Assembly (NCBI GenBank): GCA_017504485.1
Contig: JAFVRC010000014.1
Coordinates: 1-64,000, forward strand
From: Alistipes sp.
Lineage (GTDB): Bacteria > Bacteroidota > Bacteroidia > Bacteroidales > Rikenellaceae
Reading direction: 5' to 3'
DNA: 64,000 bases
A program made the position numbers and the translations under genes. Below, piece by piece: positions 41,240 through 50,574 of this stretch (the first letter of the stretch is position 1; each line of letters opens with the position of its first letter). Under the pieces are notes generated by a model. That model was not told the DNA's origin. It saw only the letters and a program-made list of their open reading frames with translations, and did no database searches.

Positions 41240-43375
41240 CTATTTTGCATTTGCACGGATGTTATACATATCGTAACCTACGTTACGCAGAGCCTCGACC
41301 ATCTCGTAGTATGGCGTGTCGCAGACATCCGTGAAGCCCACGTTGAAGTTCTCACCATCGAAGCGGCCCGTGGTTGCCTGGTCGGAGAACTGATGCCAAT
41401 GCGTACCCACGATGTTCGGATGCTCCAAAGCCGAGCGCACATACGCCTCGTAGGCCTTGGCTCGCTCCTCCTGATTTGCCACCTCGATAAGCGAGTGGTG
41501 GAACATACCGCGGTCGCGCGTACCGAAGTGGAACTCGCCGACAATCAGCGGCTTGTCGATGCCCTCCGGCTGCACATAATCCTCGAGCGAGAAGCGGTAG
41601 AAGTTGTGGCTTATGGCATCGCAATACTGCGCACCGATGACAATGGCCTTCTTGTTGGAGCCCGCAAAGCGGCAACCGAGATACAACAATCCCGGAGCAT
41701 ACTCGTTGAACACCTCGCGGCAGTTACGGAAGTACTTATGAATAACCAAGTCATTGAACTCTACAAGGTCGGCATGCGACTGCTTCGGCAACTCCTGCTC
41801 ATTCTGAAGCAGTGCCTGCCACGAGGCAAACGAGGTGCCCCACACGGCATTGAGAGCCTTGATATCGCCCTTATACTTCGCCTTGTAGTGCTTGATAAGT
41901 TCGTGCTTGGCTTTGAGTGTCGAAGGGTTCTTCGCAATAGTTGCGGCGAGGAAGCTCTCGTCACCCCATTTAAGTTCGTTATCTACGAAGAGGCCCACCA
42001 AGTATGGGTCTTTTAACTCCTTCTCACGAGCCTTAAGTTGGTCGATGATGCACTGCTTGAACGATGGGTCCCATGGATCCATAAAGCGCCACCAAGTGCC
42101 ACCCGACCCCTTAATCTCCTTGGCCAACACCTCCAAACGCTCAATATACGGAGTCTTCGACATCAGGCATATATCCTTATCCGACGAGTTGGCGATAGTG
42201 TTCAGACCCCAGCTCTGCAAACGGCGGTGCGCCAGCTCACCATATACCTGCTTATAATCCTTGCCATACTTGCGGTAGCAGTTGGCCGACGAGAAGTCGT
42301 AGGTCTCCTTGATATTACGCGCCGTGTAGTATGGCTTCAAGAGAAGATCGTGCGTGTAGTAGAACTGCGCAAACTCACTACCCTCCTCCGGCAAATTCTC
42401 AAAGAACTCGCGACGGTCATCGAGCGGCGTGAGGGCCGACGATGGAGTTACGCGCACCGCACCGTGCGACCACCAGAGGCAGCCCTCGGGATCGACAAAC
42501 CACCACTTACCATCTACCTTCTTGAAGTAGAAGCGGCCCGTAGCCTCCTGGCGAGGACCACTTGCCCAACCACCATACTTATTGCGGTCCGTAGGACCGA
42601 CGTGAGAAGCAAGGTCGGCCTCCTCGACCTCGCGAGCCTTCTGCAAGTCCTCGTCCGAGTGAATCTTATTCTTCCACTCGTTATACTTGTACTGACCATA
42701 GCAGTCGATGAACGGGAAGAACTCGTCATGCGAGAGTTGCACCTCCTTCGGATTCACCTTGCGCTTGCCCTCCACAACCTTCAAGTCGGACACACGCCAT
42801 CCGTTCTCGTGGCTGGTCTCGAAGAGCGCAAGATACGTTGCTTGGAATACGATATAGCGCACATCGGTCAAATCGCCCGAATACGATGCGAAACCAAACT
42901 CGCTCGAGTATGGCGTGTAACGCATCGGGCTCTTGCGGAGCGTAGCCTCAACATCCGGATGCTGCAAAGGCTCCGGGAAGTCAAGCACCACCTCACGACG
43001 CTCGTATGGAGCGAGGTAGTACATATCGCCTACGGTCTCTTGGAACGAGCGACGCGAGCTCTTGAAGTACTTGTCGCTATTGGTCATACGGAATGTCACA
43101 CGCAGAGGCTTTTTATCGAGGTTCTCAAGCGTGAAGGATATCGCCTTATAGTCGGCAAAATTCCACTTGCCCGTCAGCATAACTGCCGATTCGTGAATAC
43201 CCTTCTCGGGCATAACCCAAACGCTGTTACCATCGCACTCGATGGCGGCCTTCGTACCCGTAATAGACTCACGCGGAGTCTCCTCAATAAGTTTCAGCCC
43301 TCGTGGCATAACCACTACAGCAATCACCGCGGCAACTGCTACAACCGCCAATAAAAACAATACAACTCTTTTCAT
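41240..43375 (-). CDS. GH50-like (clan GH-A) glycoside hydrolase, copy 1
   Basis: 711 aa. The N-terminus MKRVVLFLLAVVAVAAVIAVVV has no clear cleavage site and may be a membrane anchor rather than a signal peptide. Same layout as its neighbour: beta-sandwich domain, then the barrel with LFVDNELKWG (about E467) and LIVGEFHFG (about E614). Long stretches are nearly identical to copy 2, most of all from GPRQEATGRFYFKK to the C-terminus; the N-terminal domains differ more. It is the third gene of a minus-strand operon that starts near 47153. Confidence 0.7.
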   Translation of the reverse strand: MKRVVLFLLAVVAVAAVIAVVVMPRGLKLIEETPRESITGTKAAIECDGNSVWVMPEKGIHESAVMLTGKWNFADYKAISFTLENLDKKPLRVTFRMTNSDKYFKSSRRSFQETVGDMYYLAPYERREVVLDFPEPLQHPDVEATLRKSPMRYTPYSSEFGFASYSGDLTDVRYIVFQATYLALFETSHENGWRVSDLKVVEGKRKVNPKEVQLSHDEFFPFIDCYGQYKYNEWKNKIHSDEDLQKAREVEEADLASHVGPTDRNKYGGWASGPRQEATGRFYFKKVDGKWWFVDPEGCLWWSHGAVRVTPSSALTPLDDRREFFENLPEEGSEFAQFYYTHDLLLKPYYTARNIKETYDFSSANCYRKYGKDYKQVYGELAHRRLQSWGLNTIANSSDKDICLMSKTPYIERLEVLAKEIKGSGGTWWRFMDPWDPSFKQCIIDQLKAREKELKDPYLVGLFVDNELKWGDESFLAATIAKNPSTLKAKHELIKHYKAKYKGDIKALNAVWGTSFASWQALLQNEQELPKQSHADLVEFNDLVIHKYFRNCREVFNEYAPGLLYLGCRFAGSNKKAIVIGAQYCDAISHNFYRFSLEDYVQPEGIDKPLIVGEFHFGTRDRGMFHHSLIEVANQEERAKAYEAYVRSALEHPNIVGTHWHQFSDQATTGRFDGENFNVGFTDVCDTPYYEMVEALRNVGYDMYNIRANAK

Positions 43376-43421
43376 AACACCTAATAATATTAATTACACA
43401 TTTAATCACATCTTGCCGACA

Positions 43422-45236
43422 CTATCGCACAACGATATAGTTCTCAGGCTCAACCGTCATACCCTCATAGGTATATGGCTCATTCGTGTAGTTCACCACC
43501 ACACGCGTACCATCCGAGAAGATACTGCACTTAACCCCCTTGGCCAGCTCGAAGTTGTCGTCCAAAGTGCAGAGTTGCAGGTGCTGCAGGGTCTTGAACT
43601 CGTCGTAGCCCTGCTTGATGACGGCCACCGAGCGTTCCAAGTCTGCCTTATCCTTCATTGTAAGGTCGATCTCACCCATCCAGTTGTGGCCCTTATTACG
43701 ATATGCCGAGTAGAAGTAGAATATCGGGCGCGAAGCGTACTCTATGACGCGCAGTGCCGACTTCGGCTCCTTGAGCGGGTAGTTCACGGTCTGCGCCGCT
43801 GCGTTATTGAGGATGTAGCCGTTGAACACAATGTGCCACGTCGGAACATACTCATCGATTATCTCATACTTCTGTGTACGGTTCATACGCATCGAAGCGT
43901 AGAGAGCATAGTCGAGTGACTTGGCAACATAATAGACACCACCCTCCGACTGGCTGCCGCCAAACATCGGGCGCAGGTCGCTCAACATCTTATTGGCATA
44001 CTCGGCAGCCTCCTTGCGCGTCACCGGATGTTCCGGATTGTGGCACTCATGCGGATAGATAACCGACAACACGTCGATATACTCCAAGCCGCGGAAACCC
44101 AACTCGGCAACCTTCGGTTCCTCCTCCTTGTAGTACTTCTCGTAGGACTGCTTGTAGCAGATATCGTACATCATACCTCCTCCGATGGCATAACGCTCCA
44201 CAAGCGAGCCGTCGGCCTTACGCGCAGCATCGGCACCATTGTTCCAATCCTTCGAAATCTCGTAGATATCGGTGCGACAAGTGTGGGCGACAATCTTGTA
44301 GCCATTATCCTGCGCATACTTAATGCACTCGCGTAGCTTCTCCTCGCCACCGAGCTGTGGCTCTACGGGGAGGTGGTCAGGGAAGCGACCATCGTGGCCC
44401 TTCACGTTCCAACCAACCAAGCACAACTGTGCCTCGTTTACACCTTGTCGTTTCAACTCGTCGACAATATCCTTTACTTGGTCGAAAGTAACAGCCACAA
44501 TCATCTCTGGCTCATTCTCCAAGGTCTGGTGCAGCTCCGGCGTAGGTACAGGCTTCCAGCCGAGGCGGATACGAATCTCTGGGGACTCCGAAGCGTACTT
44601 CAGATACTCGTTCTCGCCAATACGATCCTTGACGAGCTGCGGCATACGATCCGCATCAATCAAGTATTGACGGCACAGACGCGCCATACCTGCATAGTTG
44701 GCATCCTTGCCCTCGAGCGGATAGAAGTCAATCGAGAGAGGCTCGTAAGGCTCAATATCCTTCAGCGTGCCGTAGTGGTAGTAGTATTGATACTCCTTGT
44801 CGTCCACAAGGGTAACGAACTGATGACACTCATACTCCAACCCCTTAATAATACCGGCATAGCACTTATCGCCCACCTTGAAGCAGTTTGCAGGCAACAT
44901 ATTTACCGAAGCTCTGCGCAAGCGGCGAGCATCCTTCGACAACGGCTTAAAAGTCGTCATCAAGCCGTCCGACGACACAAAGTATCCCTCGTCGCCGACG
45001 TTGGCACGACCAAACGAAGGCAACACCTGCAAGTCAGCAATCGTCGAGAGTTCCTCCTGCGACATCTCAAAGTGGAGATACTTATCTCCACACAAGCACC
45101 CTTTGACCTCCAGCGGGCGCACCTCAATAGCGGTAGTTCCGTCTTTGTAGGCAATGCGCAACTCTACGGTCTCGCTCGTTCTGCAACACGACATTGCAAC
45201 AACTACGGCAACGAGTGCCAAAAATAGTTTTCTCAT
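43422..45236 (-). CDS. DUF5696-like TIM-barrel lipoprotein, copy 2
   Basis: 604 aa, lipobox VAMSC (Cys17, followed by a second Cys). After an N-terminal beta domain, the region from about residue 215 (RIRLGWKPVPTP) has barrel-type strands: LCLVGWNVKGHDGRFPD, YKIVAHTCRTDIY, GLEYIDVLSVIYPHECH, MFGGSQSEGG. Several aspartates and glutamates at strand ends could be catalytic. I think it belongs with DUF5696-type glycosidase-like proteins, but this is memory of the layout and not a search. Surface location is likely. It lies 46 bp upstream of the GH50-like pair. Confidence 0.55.
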   Translation of the reverse strand: MRKLFLALVAVVVAMSCCRTSETVELRIAYKDGTTAIEVRPLEVKGCLCGDKYLHFEMSQEELSTIADLQVLPSFGRANVGDEGYFVSSDGLMTTFKPLSKDARRLRRASVNMLPANCFKVGDKCYAGIIKGLEYECHQFVTLVDDKEYQYYYHYGTLKDIEPYEPLSIDFYPLEGKDANYAGMARLCRQYLIDADRMPQLVKDRIGENEYLKYASESPEIRIRLGWKPVPTPELHQTLENEPEMIVAVTFDQVKDIVDELKRQGVNEAQLCLVGWNVKGHDGRFPDHLPVEPQLGGEEKLRECIKYAQDNGYKIVAHTCRTDIYEISKDWNNGADAARKADGSLVERYAIGGGMMYDICYKQSYEKYYKEEEPKVAELGFRGLEYIDVLSVIYPHECHNPEHPVTRKEAAEYANKMLSDLRPMFGGSQSEGGVYYVAKSLDYALYASMRMNRTQKYEIIDEYVPTWHIVFNGYILNNAAAQTVNYPLKEPKSALRVIEYASRPIFYFYSAYRNKGHNWMGEIDLTMKDKADLERSVAVIKQGYDEFKTLQHLQLCTLDDNFELAKGVKCSIFSDGTRVVVNYTNEPYTYEGMTVEPENYIVVR

Positions 45237-45245
45237 AGCTTTGGG

Positions 45246-47066
45246 TTATTTACTAATTATAGAGTAATTCTCTGCTGCAACCTTTACACCCTCAAACACA
45301 TAAGGCTCTCTGTTGTAGTTTACCACCACACGAGTACCATTGGAGTAGGTCGAACAATATACCCCCTCTGCCAACTTATCGTGCTGCTCCATAGTCTCAA
45401 ACTGCAGATGCTCCCACTGCTTAAACTCGTCATAACCACGCTTAATGGCTGCTACCGACTTCTCCAAATCGGCCTTATCCTTGTATGTTATATCTATATT
45501 GCCCATCCAATTCTTATTTGGATTGTCGATAAATGCCGAGTAGAAATAGAACATCGGACGAGCCGCATACTCCACATTGCGCAAGGCATAGAACGGCTCT
45601 TTCAATGTAAAATTAACTGTTTGCGATGCCGGATTGTGCAGCAAATAGCCATTGAACACGATATGCCAAATAGGGGCATAGCCATCAATGTAAGGATACC
45701 TCTCTTTGTTGGTCAAACGGTTAAGCGCCATCGTTACATACATAGCATAATCCAACGACTTGGCTACAAAGTAGCAACCACCCTCCGACTGGCTACCTCC
45801 AAACATATCGCGCAATCCTTGCAACATTTTGTTGGCATACACTGCGCCCTCACGACGATTGCAAGGATGAGTTGCATCGTAGCATGCGTGAGGCTTGATA
45901 ATCGAGAGTACATCAATATATTCCAACCCCTTGAATCCCAACTCGGCTACCTTGGGCTCATAGCCCAGGAAGTATTTGTCGTATGACTGCTTGTAGCAGA
46001 TATTGAACATTTGACCTCCCGACCACGCACGATTTGCCTGCAACGAGCCGTCGGGATTCTTCGCCGCATCTGCGCCATTGTTCCAATCCGAAGAAATCTC
46101 ATAGCAATCGGTACGATTGGTATGTCCTACGATATGATATCCATTTTCCTGCGCATACTTTATACACTCACGCAACTTCTCTTCGCCGCCGAGCGAAGGC
46201 TCAACAGGGAAGACCGTAGGATAGCGACCGTCGTGTCCCTTGTGATTCCAACCCACCAGACAAAGTTGCGCCTTCTCCACACCTTGACGCTTCAGCTCGT
46301 CAACAATATCCTTAACTTGGTCGAACGTTACAGCAACAAGCATCTCGGGTTCATTCTCCAAAGTTTGATGCTCAACCGGTGTCGGCACAGGCTTCCACCC
46401 CATACGAATACGAATCTCGGGCGACTCCGAAGCATATTTCAAGTATTCATTCTCATTTACACGCTCCTTCAACATCCGAGGCATTTGACAACTCTCGATT
46501 AGGTATTCACGATAACGACGCGCCATTGCGCTATAATTGCTCTCGTCCTTGGGCATCGGATAGAAATCTATCACAAGTGGTTCATACGCACCACACTTCG
46601 AGAGGTCGTACTGATACGCGAATGAATATTCACCATCTTTATGATGGTAACACTGTACACTCTCAAATTCAAGGCTTTTCAATATGGCAAGATAGGCTCC
46701 GTGCAGAGTATTGATGCAGCTCATTGACATTCTCAGATTCTTCGCCATACGACTATACTCACCCATTCCATTATGCTTAAACCCGTAGAGAAGGCCATCC
46801 TCCGCAACAAAATATCCATCTTCGCCATCCTTTGCACGACCAAACGAAGGCAACACCTGCAAGTCAGCAATCGTCGAGAGTTCCTCCTGCGACATCTCGA
46901 AGTGGAGATACTTATCGCTAAAAATTCCACCTTTTACCACCAAGGGGCGCACCTCGGTAGCGGTTATACCATCCTTGTAGGTAATTCGCAGCTCTACCGA
47001 CTCCTCGAATTTACAACATGACATAGCAACAAATGCTGCCAAAATCGCAATAAGTACTCTCTTCAC
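45246..47066 (-). CDS. DUF5696-like TIM-barrel lipoprotein, copy 1
   Basis: 606 aa, lipobox VAMSC, paralogue of the next gene with the same blocks (GWKPVPTPVEHQTLENEPEM, GGSQSEGGCYFVAKS). The region encoding residues about 100-200 is diverged, and third codon positions look more A/T-rich than in copy 2. One 83-nt stretch is almost identical between the copies. First gene of the four-gene minus-strand operon (two DUF5696-like, two GH50-like), so it is probably part of a glycan-degrading unit. Confidence 0.55.
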   Translation of the reverse strand: MKRVLIAILAAFVAMSCCKFEESVELRITYKDGITATEVRPLVVKGGIFSDKYLHFEMSQEELSTIADLQVLPSFGRAKDGEDGYFVAEDGLLYGFKHNGMGEYSRMAKNLRMSMSCINTLHGAYLAILKSLEFESVQCYHHKDGEYSFAYQYDLSKCGAYEPLVIDFYPMPKDESNYSAMARRYREYLIESCQMPRMLKERVNENEYLKYASESPEIRIRMGWKPVPTPVEHQTLENEPEMLVAVTFDQVKDIVDELKRQGVEKAQLCLVGWNHKGHDGRYPTVFPVEPSLGGEEKLRECIKYAQENGYHIVGHTNRTDCYEISSDWNNGADAAKNPDGSLQANRAWSGGQMFNICYKQSYDKYFLGYEPKVAELGFKGLEYIDVLSIIKPHACYDATHPCNRREGAVYANKMLQGLRDMFGGSQSEGGCYFVAKSLDYAMYVTMALNRLTNKERYPYIDGYAPIWHIVFNGYLLHNPASQTVNFTLKEPFYALRNVEYAARPMFYFYSAFIDNPNKNWMGNIDITYKDKADLEKSVAAIKRGYDEFKQWEHLQFETMEQHDKLAEGVYCSTYSNGTRVVVNYNREPYVFEGVKVAAENYSIISK

Positions 47067-47125
47067 GGGTTTTAGTTTTTATAGTTACTCTATTCGGTCC
47101 GTTTTTAACAACAAATCACCATGTG

Positions 47126-47144
47126 TGGTATAGTTTGGTATAGT
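47126..47144 (-). repeat. Direct repeat in the leader of the glycosidase operon
   Basis: TGGTATAGT occurs at 47126-47134 and again at 47136-47144, a 10-bp period (one helical turn). It lies just downstream of the predicted transcription start (about 47153). It could be a repressor or AraC-type regulator site. Confidence 0.4.
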
Positions 47145-47159
47145 ATCTCACATACATTG

Positions 47160-47191
47160 CAAAGTTAGCATTTTTTTGCGTGAGCGCCAAA
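47160..47191 (-). promoter_or_regulatory. Promoter of the DUF5696/GH50-like operon
   Basis: On the minus strand TTTG and TAACTTTG (47160-47167) are spaced by 20 bp. Predicted start near 47153, leaving a leader of about 87 nt. Confidence 0.6.
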
Positions 47192-47231
47192 CAAATTGGT
47201 GCAAAAGTAGGAAGCTCTCTCTATTTTTTTG

Positions 47232-47239
47232 TATATTTG
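47232..47239 (+). promoter_or_regulatory. -7 box of the EEP gene pair
   Basis: TATATTTG fits TAnnTTTG and lies 31 bp before the ATG at 47271; divergent from the glycosidase operon. Confidence 0.5.
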
Positions 47240-47270
47240 CACTATACAAACTCTAAAAACCAAGACGACG

Positions 47271-48212
47271 ATGAAAAAACTAATTCTTATGTTGCTGGTC
47301 TTTGCGCTTATTACGCCTATCTCCGAAGCTAAACCGAAGAAGCAGAGCCCTGAAAAGGATGGCACGATGCTCGTCGGCACCTACAACGTATGGACCAAGG
47401 CGGCTCGCGCCGGCAAGATACGCCGTGGACAATCTCCCAAGTATCGCAATTGGGATAATTGCAAGGAGGCCGTAGCACAAATTATTGTCGATACGGGCTT
47501 CGACATATTCAGTATCCAGGAGGCCGATGCCGCTGTGCAGGAGGAACTGCCGGCACTTGTCAAGAAGGCAGGTGGCAAGTATGCCTTCTGGTTCTGTCAG
47601 GCCTACCCACCCGAGTCGGGCCGCAACGCCTGCGGAGGCATTGTCTATCGCAAGGACCGCTTCAAACTCACCGATAAGCACATCTTTTGGATGTCGCCAA
47701 CGCCCGACGAGCCATCGAAGGGCTGGGACGAGAAGAAGTATTATCGCATCGCCGCCAGCGCAATCGTCTTTGACAAATGGACGGGCAAGCGATTTCACTT
47801 TATGTACACGCACGGTCCTCTCGGCAAGACAGCCAACGCCAATAGCGCACCGATTATCATCGAGCGCGAGAAGATGTACAACAAGGATGGCCTTGTTTCA
47901 ATCTTCGTGGGCGACATGAATGCACGCCCGAACTCTCCGTTCGTGCAGACCATACGCACACACTACAAGGATGCAATAGATGTTGCCAAGGGCCGCACGA
48001 CGGTCGAGGGCACATTCACAGGAGCAAACGAGGATATCAAGAACTTGAGTATGCCGGAGCGTCGCATCGACCAGATTTACATCCGCTCGAACAACCCGAA
48101 TGCCTACGAGGTGCTCTACTACGACGTGAATACCAACAAGTACAACGTGGGGGATGCCGTAACCTTCCCTTCGGATCACTGCCCCGTATCCGCCAAAATC
48201 CGTATAAAGTAG
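47271..48212 (+). CDS. Secreted endonuclease/exonuclease/phosphatase-fold protein, copy 1
   Basis: 313 aa with a signal peptide (about 1-20, ending SEA). The catalytic blocks of the EEP fold are present: GTYNVW, FSIQEAD (metal glutamate), FMYTHGPLG, VGDMNARPNS (Asp/Asn), and the final SDHCPVSAKI. The family includes nucleases, sphingomyelinases and inositol phosphatases; the substrate cannot be told. I chose the ATG at 47271 as it opens the signal peptide. It is cotranscribed with a paralogue 14 bp downstream. Confidence 0.87.
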   Translation: MKKLILMLLVFALITPISEAKPKKQSPEKDGTMLVGTYNVWTKAARAGKIRRGQSPKYRNWDNCKEAVAQIIVDTGFDIFSIQEADAAVQEELPALVKKAGGKYAFWFCQAYPPESGRNACGGIVYRKDRFKLTDKHIFWMSPTPDEPSKGWDEKKYYRIAASAIVFDKWTGKRFHFMYTHGPLGKTANANSAPIIIEREKMYNKDGLVSIFVGDMNARPNSPFVQTIRTHYKDAIDVAKGRTTVEGTFTGANEDIKNLSMPERRIDQIYIRSNNPNAYEVLYYDVNTNKYNVGDAVTFPSDHCPVSAKIRIK

Positions 48213-48226
48213 AGATAGAATAGACC

Positions 48227-49162
48227 ATGCATCGTATTCTCACCGCCCTCCTCTGCTTCGCCATGGGGCTGAATATCGCATCGGCCAAGAGGATTGCCGA
48301 CACGAACTCCGATGTGCTGCACGTCGGCTCATTCAACGTGTGGGGCGACAAGCAGCGCAACAACGTAATCAAGAAGGGCAACGCACCGCAACTACGCTCG
48401 TGGGCAAATGGTCGCGACGCTGTAGCACAGATGATTGTGGATGCCAATTGGGACATCTTCGGCGTGCAGGAGGCCTGTCCAACGGTGCGCAAGGAGCTAC
48501 CGCAGCTCGTCAAGCGCAATGGCGGCCGCTACAAGTGGTGGTTTGCCCTGCCCGGCGAGTACGACCCTGCCAAGCCGAGCAAGCACCTCGCCAACGGCAT
48601 AGTCTATCGCAAGAGCCGCTTCAAGATGCTCGACACCGACATATCGTGGATATCCGACACTCCTACGCGCTCGAGCTACAACAAGGGCGACAAGATTCAC
48701 AAGCGCGTCATCGGCAGTGCGCTGATGAGGGACAAGCGCACCGGTAAGCTCTTCATCTTCACGGCAACACACGGTCCACTGCGCTGCGCCGACAGTGCCG
48801 AGAATGCGCAGATTATAATCGACCGCATACGTCTCTTCAACAAGGACCAGCTACCCACTATTCTCGTGGGCGATATGAACGCACAACCTCACAGTGCCTT
48901 CTCTGCACGGCTGCGCACGGCCTTCGACGACACACAAGATATCGCCACCCGCAAATCTGAGGTGCGCGGCACGGTCAATGGTTCGAGGCCGCTCGAGGGG
49001 GTGCCGGGACCGCGATGCATCGACTACATCTATGTCGGCAGCGCAGATGGTTCGCACAGCGTATCGGAGCACAATGTATTTATCAATCGCTACGAGATTG
49101 GTGGCAAGATGTTCTATCCATCGGATCACTGCCCTATAGGTGCGCACATAACCTTCAAATAG
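48227..49162 (+). CDS. Secreted endonuclease/exonuclease/phosphatase-fold protein, copy 2
   Basis: 311 aa, signal peptide ending NIASA before KRIAD. GSFNVWGD, FGVQEAC, FTATHGPLR, VGDMNAQPHS and PSDHCPIGAHI give the same catalytic set as copy 1; the two are similar along the whole length. Both are exported enzymes with a complete metal site. A strong terminator follows. Two secreted EEP enzymes beside glycosidase and SusCD genes hint at phosphorylated or nucleic-acid-like substrates, which is inference. Confidence 0.87.
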   Translation: MHRILTALLCFAMGLNIASAKRIADTNSDVLHVGSFNVWGDKQRNNVIKKGNAPQLRSWANGRDAVAQMIVDANWDIFGVQEACPTVRKELPQLVKRNGGRYKWWFALPGEYDPAKPSKHLANGIVYRKSRFKMLDTDISWISDTPTRSSYNKGDKIHKRVIGSALMRDKRTGKLFIFTATHGPLRCADSAENAQIIIDRIRLFNKDQLPTILVGDMNAQPHSAFSARLRTAFDDTQDIATRKSEVRGTVNGSRPLEGVPGPRCIDYIYVGSADGSHSVSEHNVFINRYEIGGKMFYPSDHCPIGAHITFK

Positions 49163-49190
49163 AGTACCGAGCCACACGGCCGGCAGCCAG

Positions 49191-49238
49191 AGCGAGAGAG
49201 CACCCAACGAATTTTTCGGGGTGTTCTCTCGCTTTTTT
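49191..49238 (+). terminator. Terminator of the EEP pair
   Basis: AGCGAGAGAGCACCC pairs with GGGTGTTCTCTCGCT (one mismatch) and is followed by a T run. The remaining bases to 49307 hold nothing I recognise. Confidence 0.85.
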
Positions 49239-49307
49239 TGGAGGGTGCGTATCGCAACCTCTTCTCTCCACCTCGAACACCCTCCAATGGATGCCAAACC
49301 GCTACGA

Positions 49308-49345
49308 CAAAAGAGGGGCGAGCTCCGCGTGGAACTCGCCCCTCT
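49308..49345 (-). terminator. Terminator of the SusCD locus
   Basis: On the minus strand AGAGGGGCGAG pairs with CTCGCCCCTCT, with inner TCC/GGA, followed by TTTT. It ends the long minus-strand operon about 20 bp after its last stop codon. Confidence 0.8.
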
Positions 49346-49364
49346 GCTTATCGCGCAACACCTA

Positions 49365-50036
49365 TTAGTGCCACGTCTGATTTACGGTGATAATCGTGGT
49401 TGACTTCTCCTTCCATCCGTTGATGTACGAAATCTCGATCTTGGCGGTACGAGGATTCTGCGTGTTGTTGGCCAGCACGTCAAACGAAAGTACCTTATTG
49501 TCATCGAGATTGATGTTAGAGACAATATCGGTCTGAGGAGTCGAGATAGTGATATCCTTCTCCAACAGACCCGTAAACTCGATACGGAGCTCGAAATGGC
49601 CGCCCTTAACCGGTGCGGCGATAGTCGATTCGCCAACGAGCGTCACAGCCTCCTCATAGAGACCATGCTGCTTGATGGCAATCGTATCGCGACGCTCCTT
49701 GGCCGAGAGCACGATGTGTGCCACGCGAGGACCTGCCATATTGGCATCGTAGTTGAACGAGAGCACCTTCTCATAGGAACCGCGAGCCGTCGAGAGCTGG
49801 TCGGTATCGCTAAACGAAGCCCACTTATCGCCCGAGATAATTCGGGCCTCATAGTCGCAGTTCGTAACGATGTTGAACGAACAAGTGCCATCCGTCGAAG
49901 GGCACTCGATGCTCTTCTCCACAGCACCCAACTCAATCGCATCCACATAGTGTGCATCATCATAGACATAGCCATCGACGCACGACGTGCAGAGTGCAGC
50001 TGCGACAAAAACGCTTATTGCAAATAACTTCTTCAT
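49365..50036 (-). CDS. BACON-domain lipoprotein
   Basis: 223 aa, lipobox ALCTSC. Two BACON-like beta-sandwich repeats: SIECPSTDGTCSFNIVTNCDYEARI...WASF...IAIKQHG and APVKGGHFELRIEFTG...TAKIEISYINGW...TITVNQTW. BACON domains are thought to bind glycans or mucin or to act as spacers. The second of two close ATGs (50036) is better spaced from the AAGGAG. Last gene of the SusCD operon. Confidence 0.78.
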   Translation of the reverse strand: MKKLFAISVFVAAALCTSCVDGYVYDDAHYVDAIELGAVEKSIECPSTDGTCSFNIVTNCDYEARIISGDKWASFSDTDQLSTARGSYEKVLSFNYDANMAGPRVAHIVLSAKERRDTIAIKQHGLYEEAVTLVGESTIAAPVKGGHFELRIEFTGLLEKDITISTPQTDIVSNINLDDNKVLSFDVLANNTQNPRTAKIEISYINGWKEKSTTIITVNQTWH

Positions 50037-50048
50037 ATTCATAACTCC

Positions 50049-50561
50049 TTAAATCGCCTTTTGAGTGATGTTAATAACTTTACGCACGCCACTGCCCACG
50101 ACTACGAACTTCACATAGCGGAGTCCGCCCGAGAGGTTCTGGTCGTAAATCATATGGCAGTAGGTCATACCTGCACCGCCCGTCGAGTTCTCCAAATAGC
50201 ACCAATCCGGCGCATATACACTATTGTTCTCATTGAGTGCAGATACCCATTCGCCTGTAGCAGCATCAATAGCAGGCACAAGCATGTCAGGTTTTGCCAC
50301 ATCTGGAACGAGTTCTACGGCCTCAAGGTGAGCCTCCCAGCCATTCGACGAGTCGATACGGATATGCTCATAAAACTTGTCGGTGTAACCGGCAACAAAG
50401 TTGTCCGTGTCAAAATCGGCAATAGTACCCGGAAGCTCGAGCACAAGATTCGTGATGCAAAGCGGCTGCGTCTGCTCGAACTCGCGTCCTGCCAGGCGGC
50501 AGCTAACGGCAGACACGAGCACAACGGCCGCCATAACCATATATTTCAATACTCTTTTCAT
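50049..50561 (-). CDS. Hypothetical lipoprotein of the SusCD locus
   Basis: 170 aa from MKRVLKYMVMAAVVLVSAVSC, lipobox SAVSC. The mature part looks like one beta-sandwich: LCITNLVLELPG, WCYLENSTGGAGMTYCHMIYDQN and a C-terminal KVINITQKAI, which resembles the end of a BACON strand. No known function; the position directly after SusD suggests a surface glycan-binding protein (SusE/F-like place), which is inference. Start chosen at the signal peptide. Confidence 0.65.
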   Translation of the reverse strand: MKRVLKYMVMAAVVLVSAVSCRLAGREFEQTQPLCITNLVLELPGTIADFDTDNFVAGYTDKFYEHIRIDSSNGWEAHLEAVELVPDVAKPDMLVPAIDAATGEWVSALNENNSVYAPDWCYLENSTGGAGMTYCHMIYDQNLSGGLRYVKFVVVGSGVRKVINITQKAI

Positions 50562-50574
50562 GTTTTCTCTGTTT

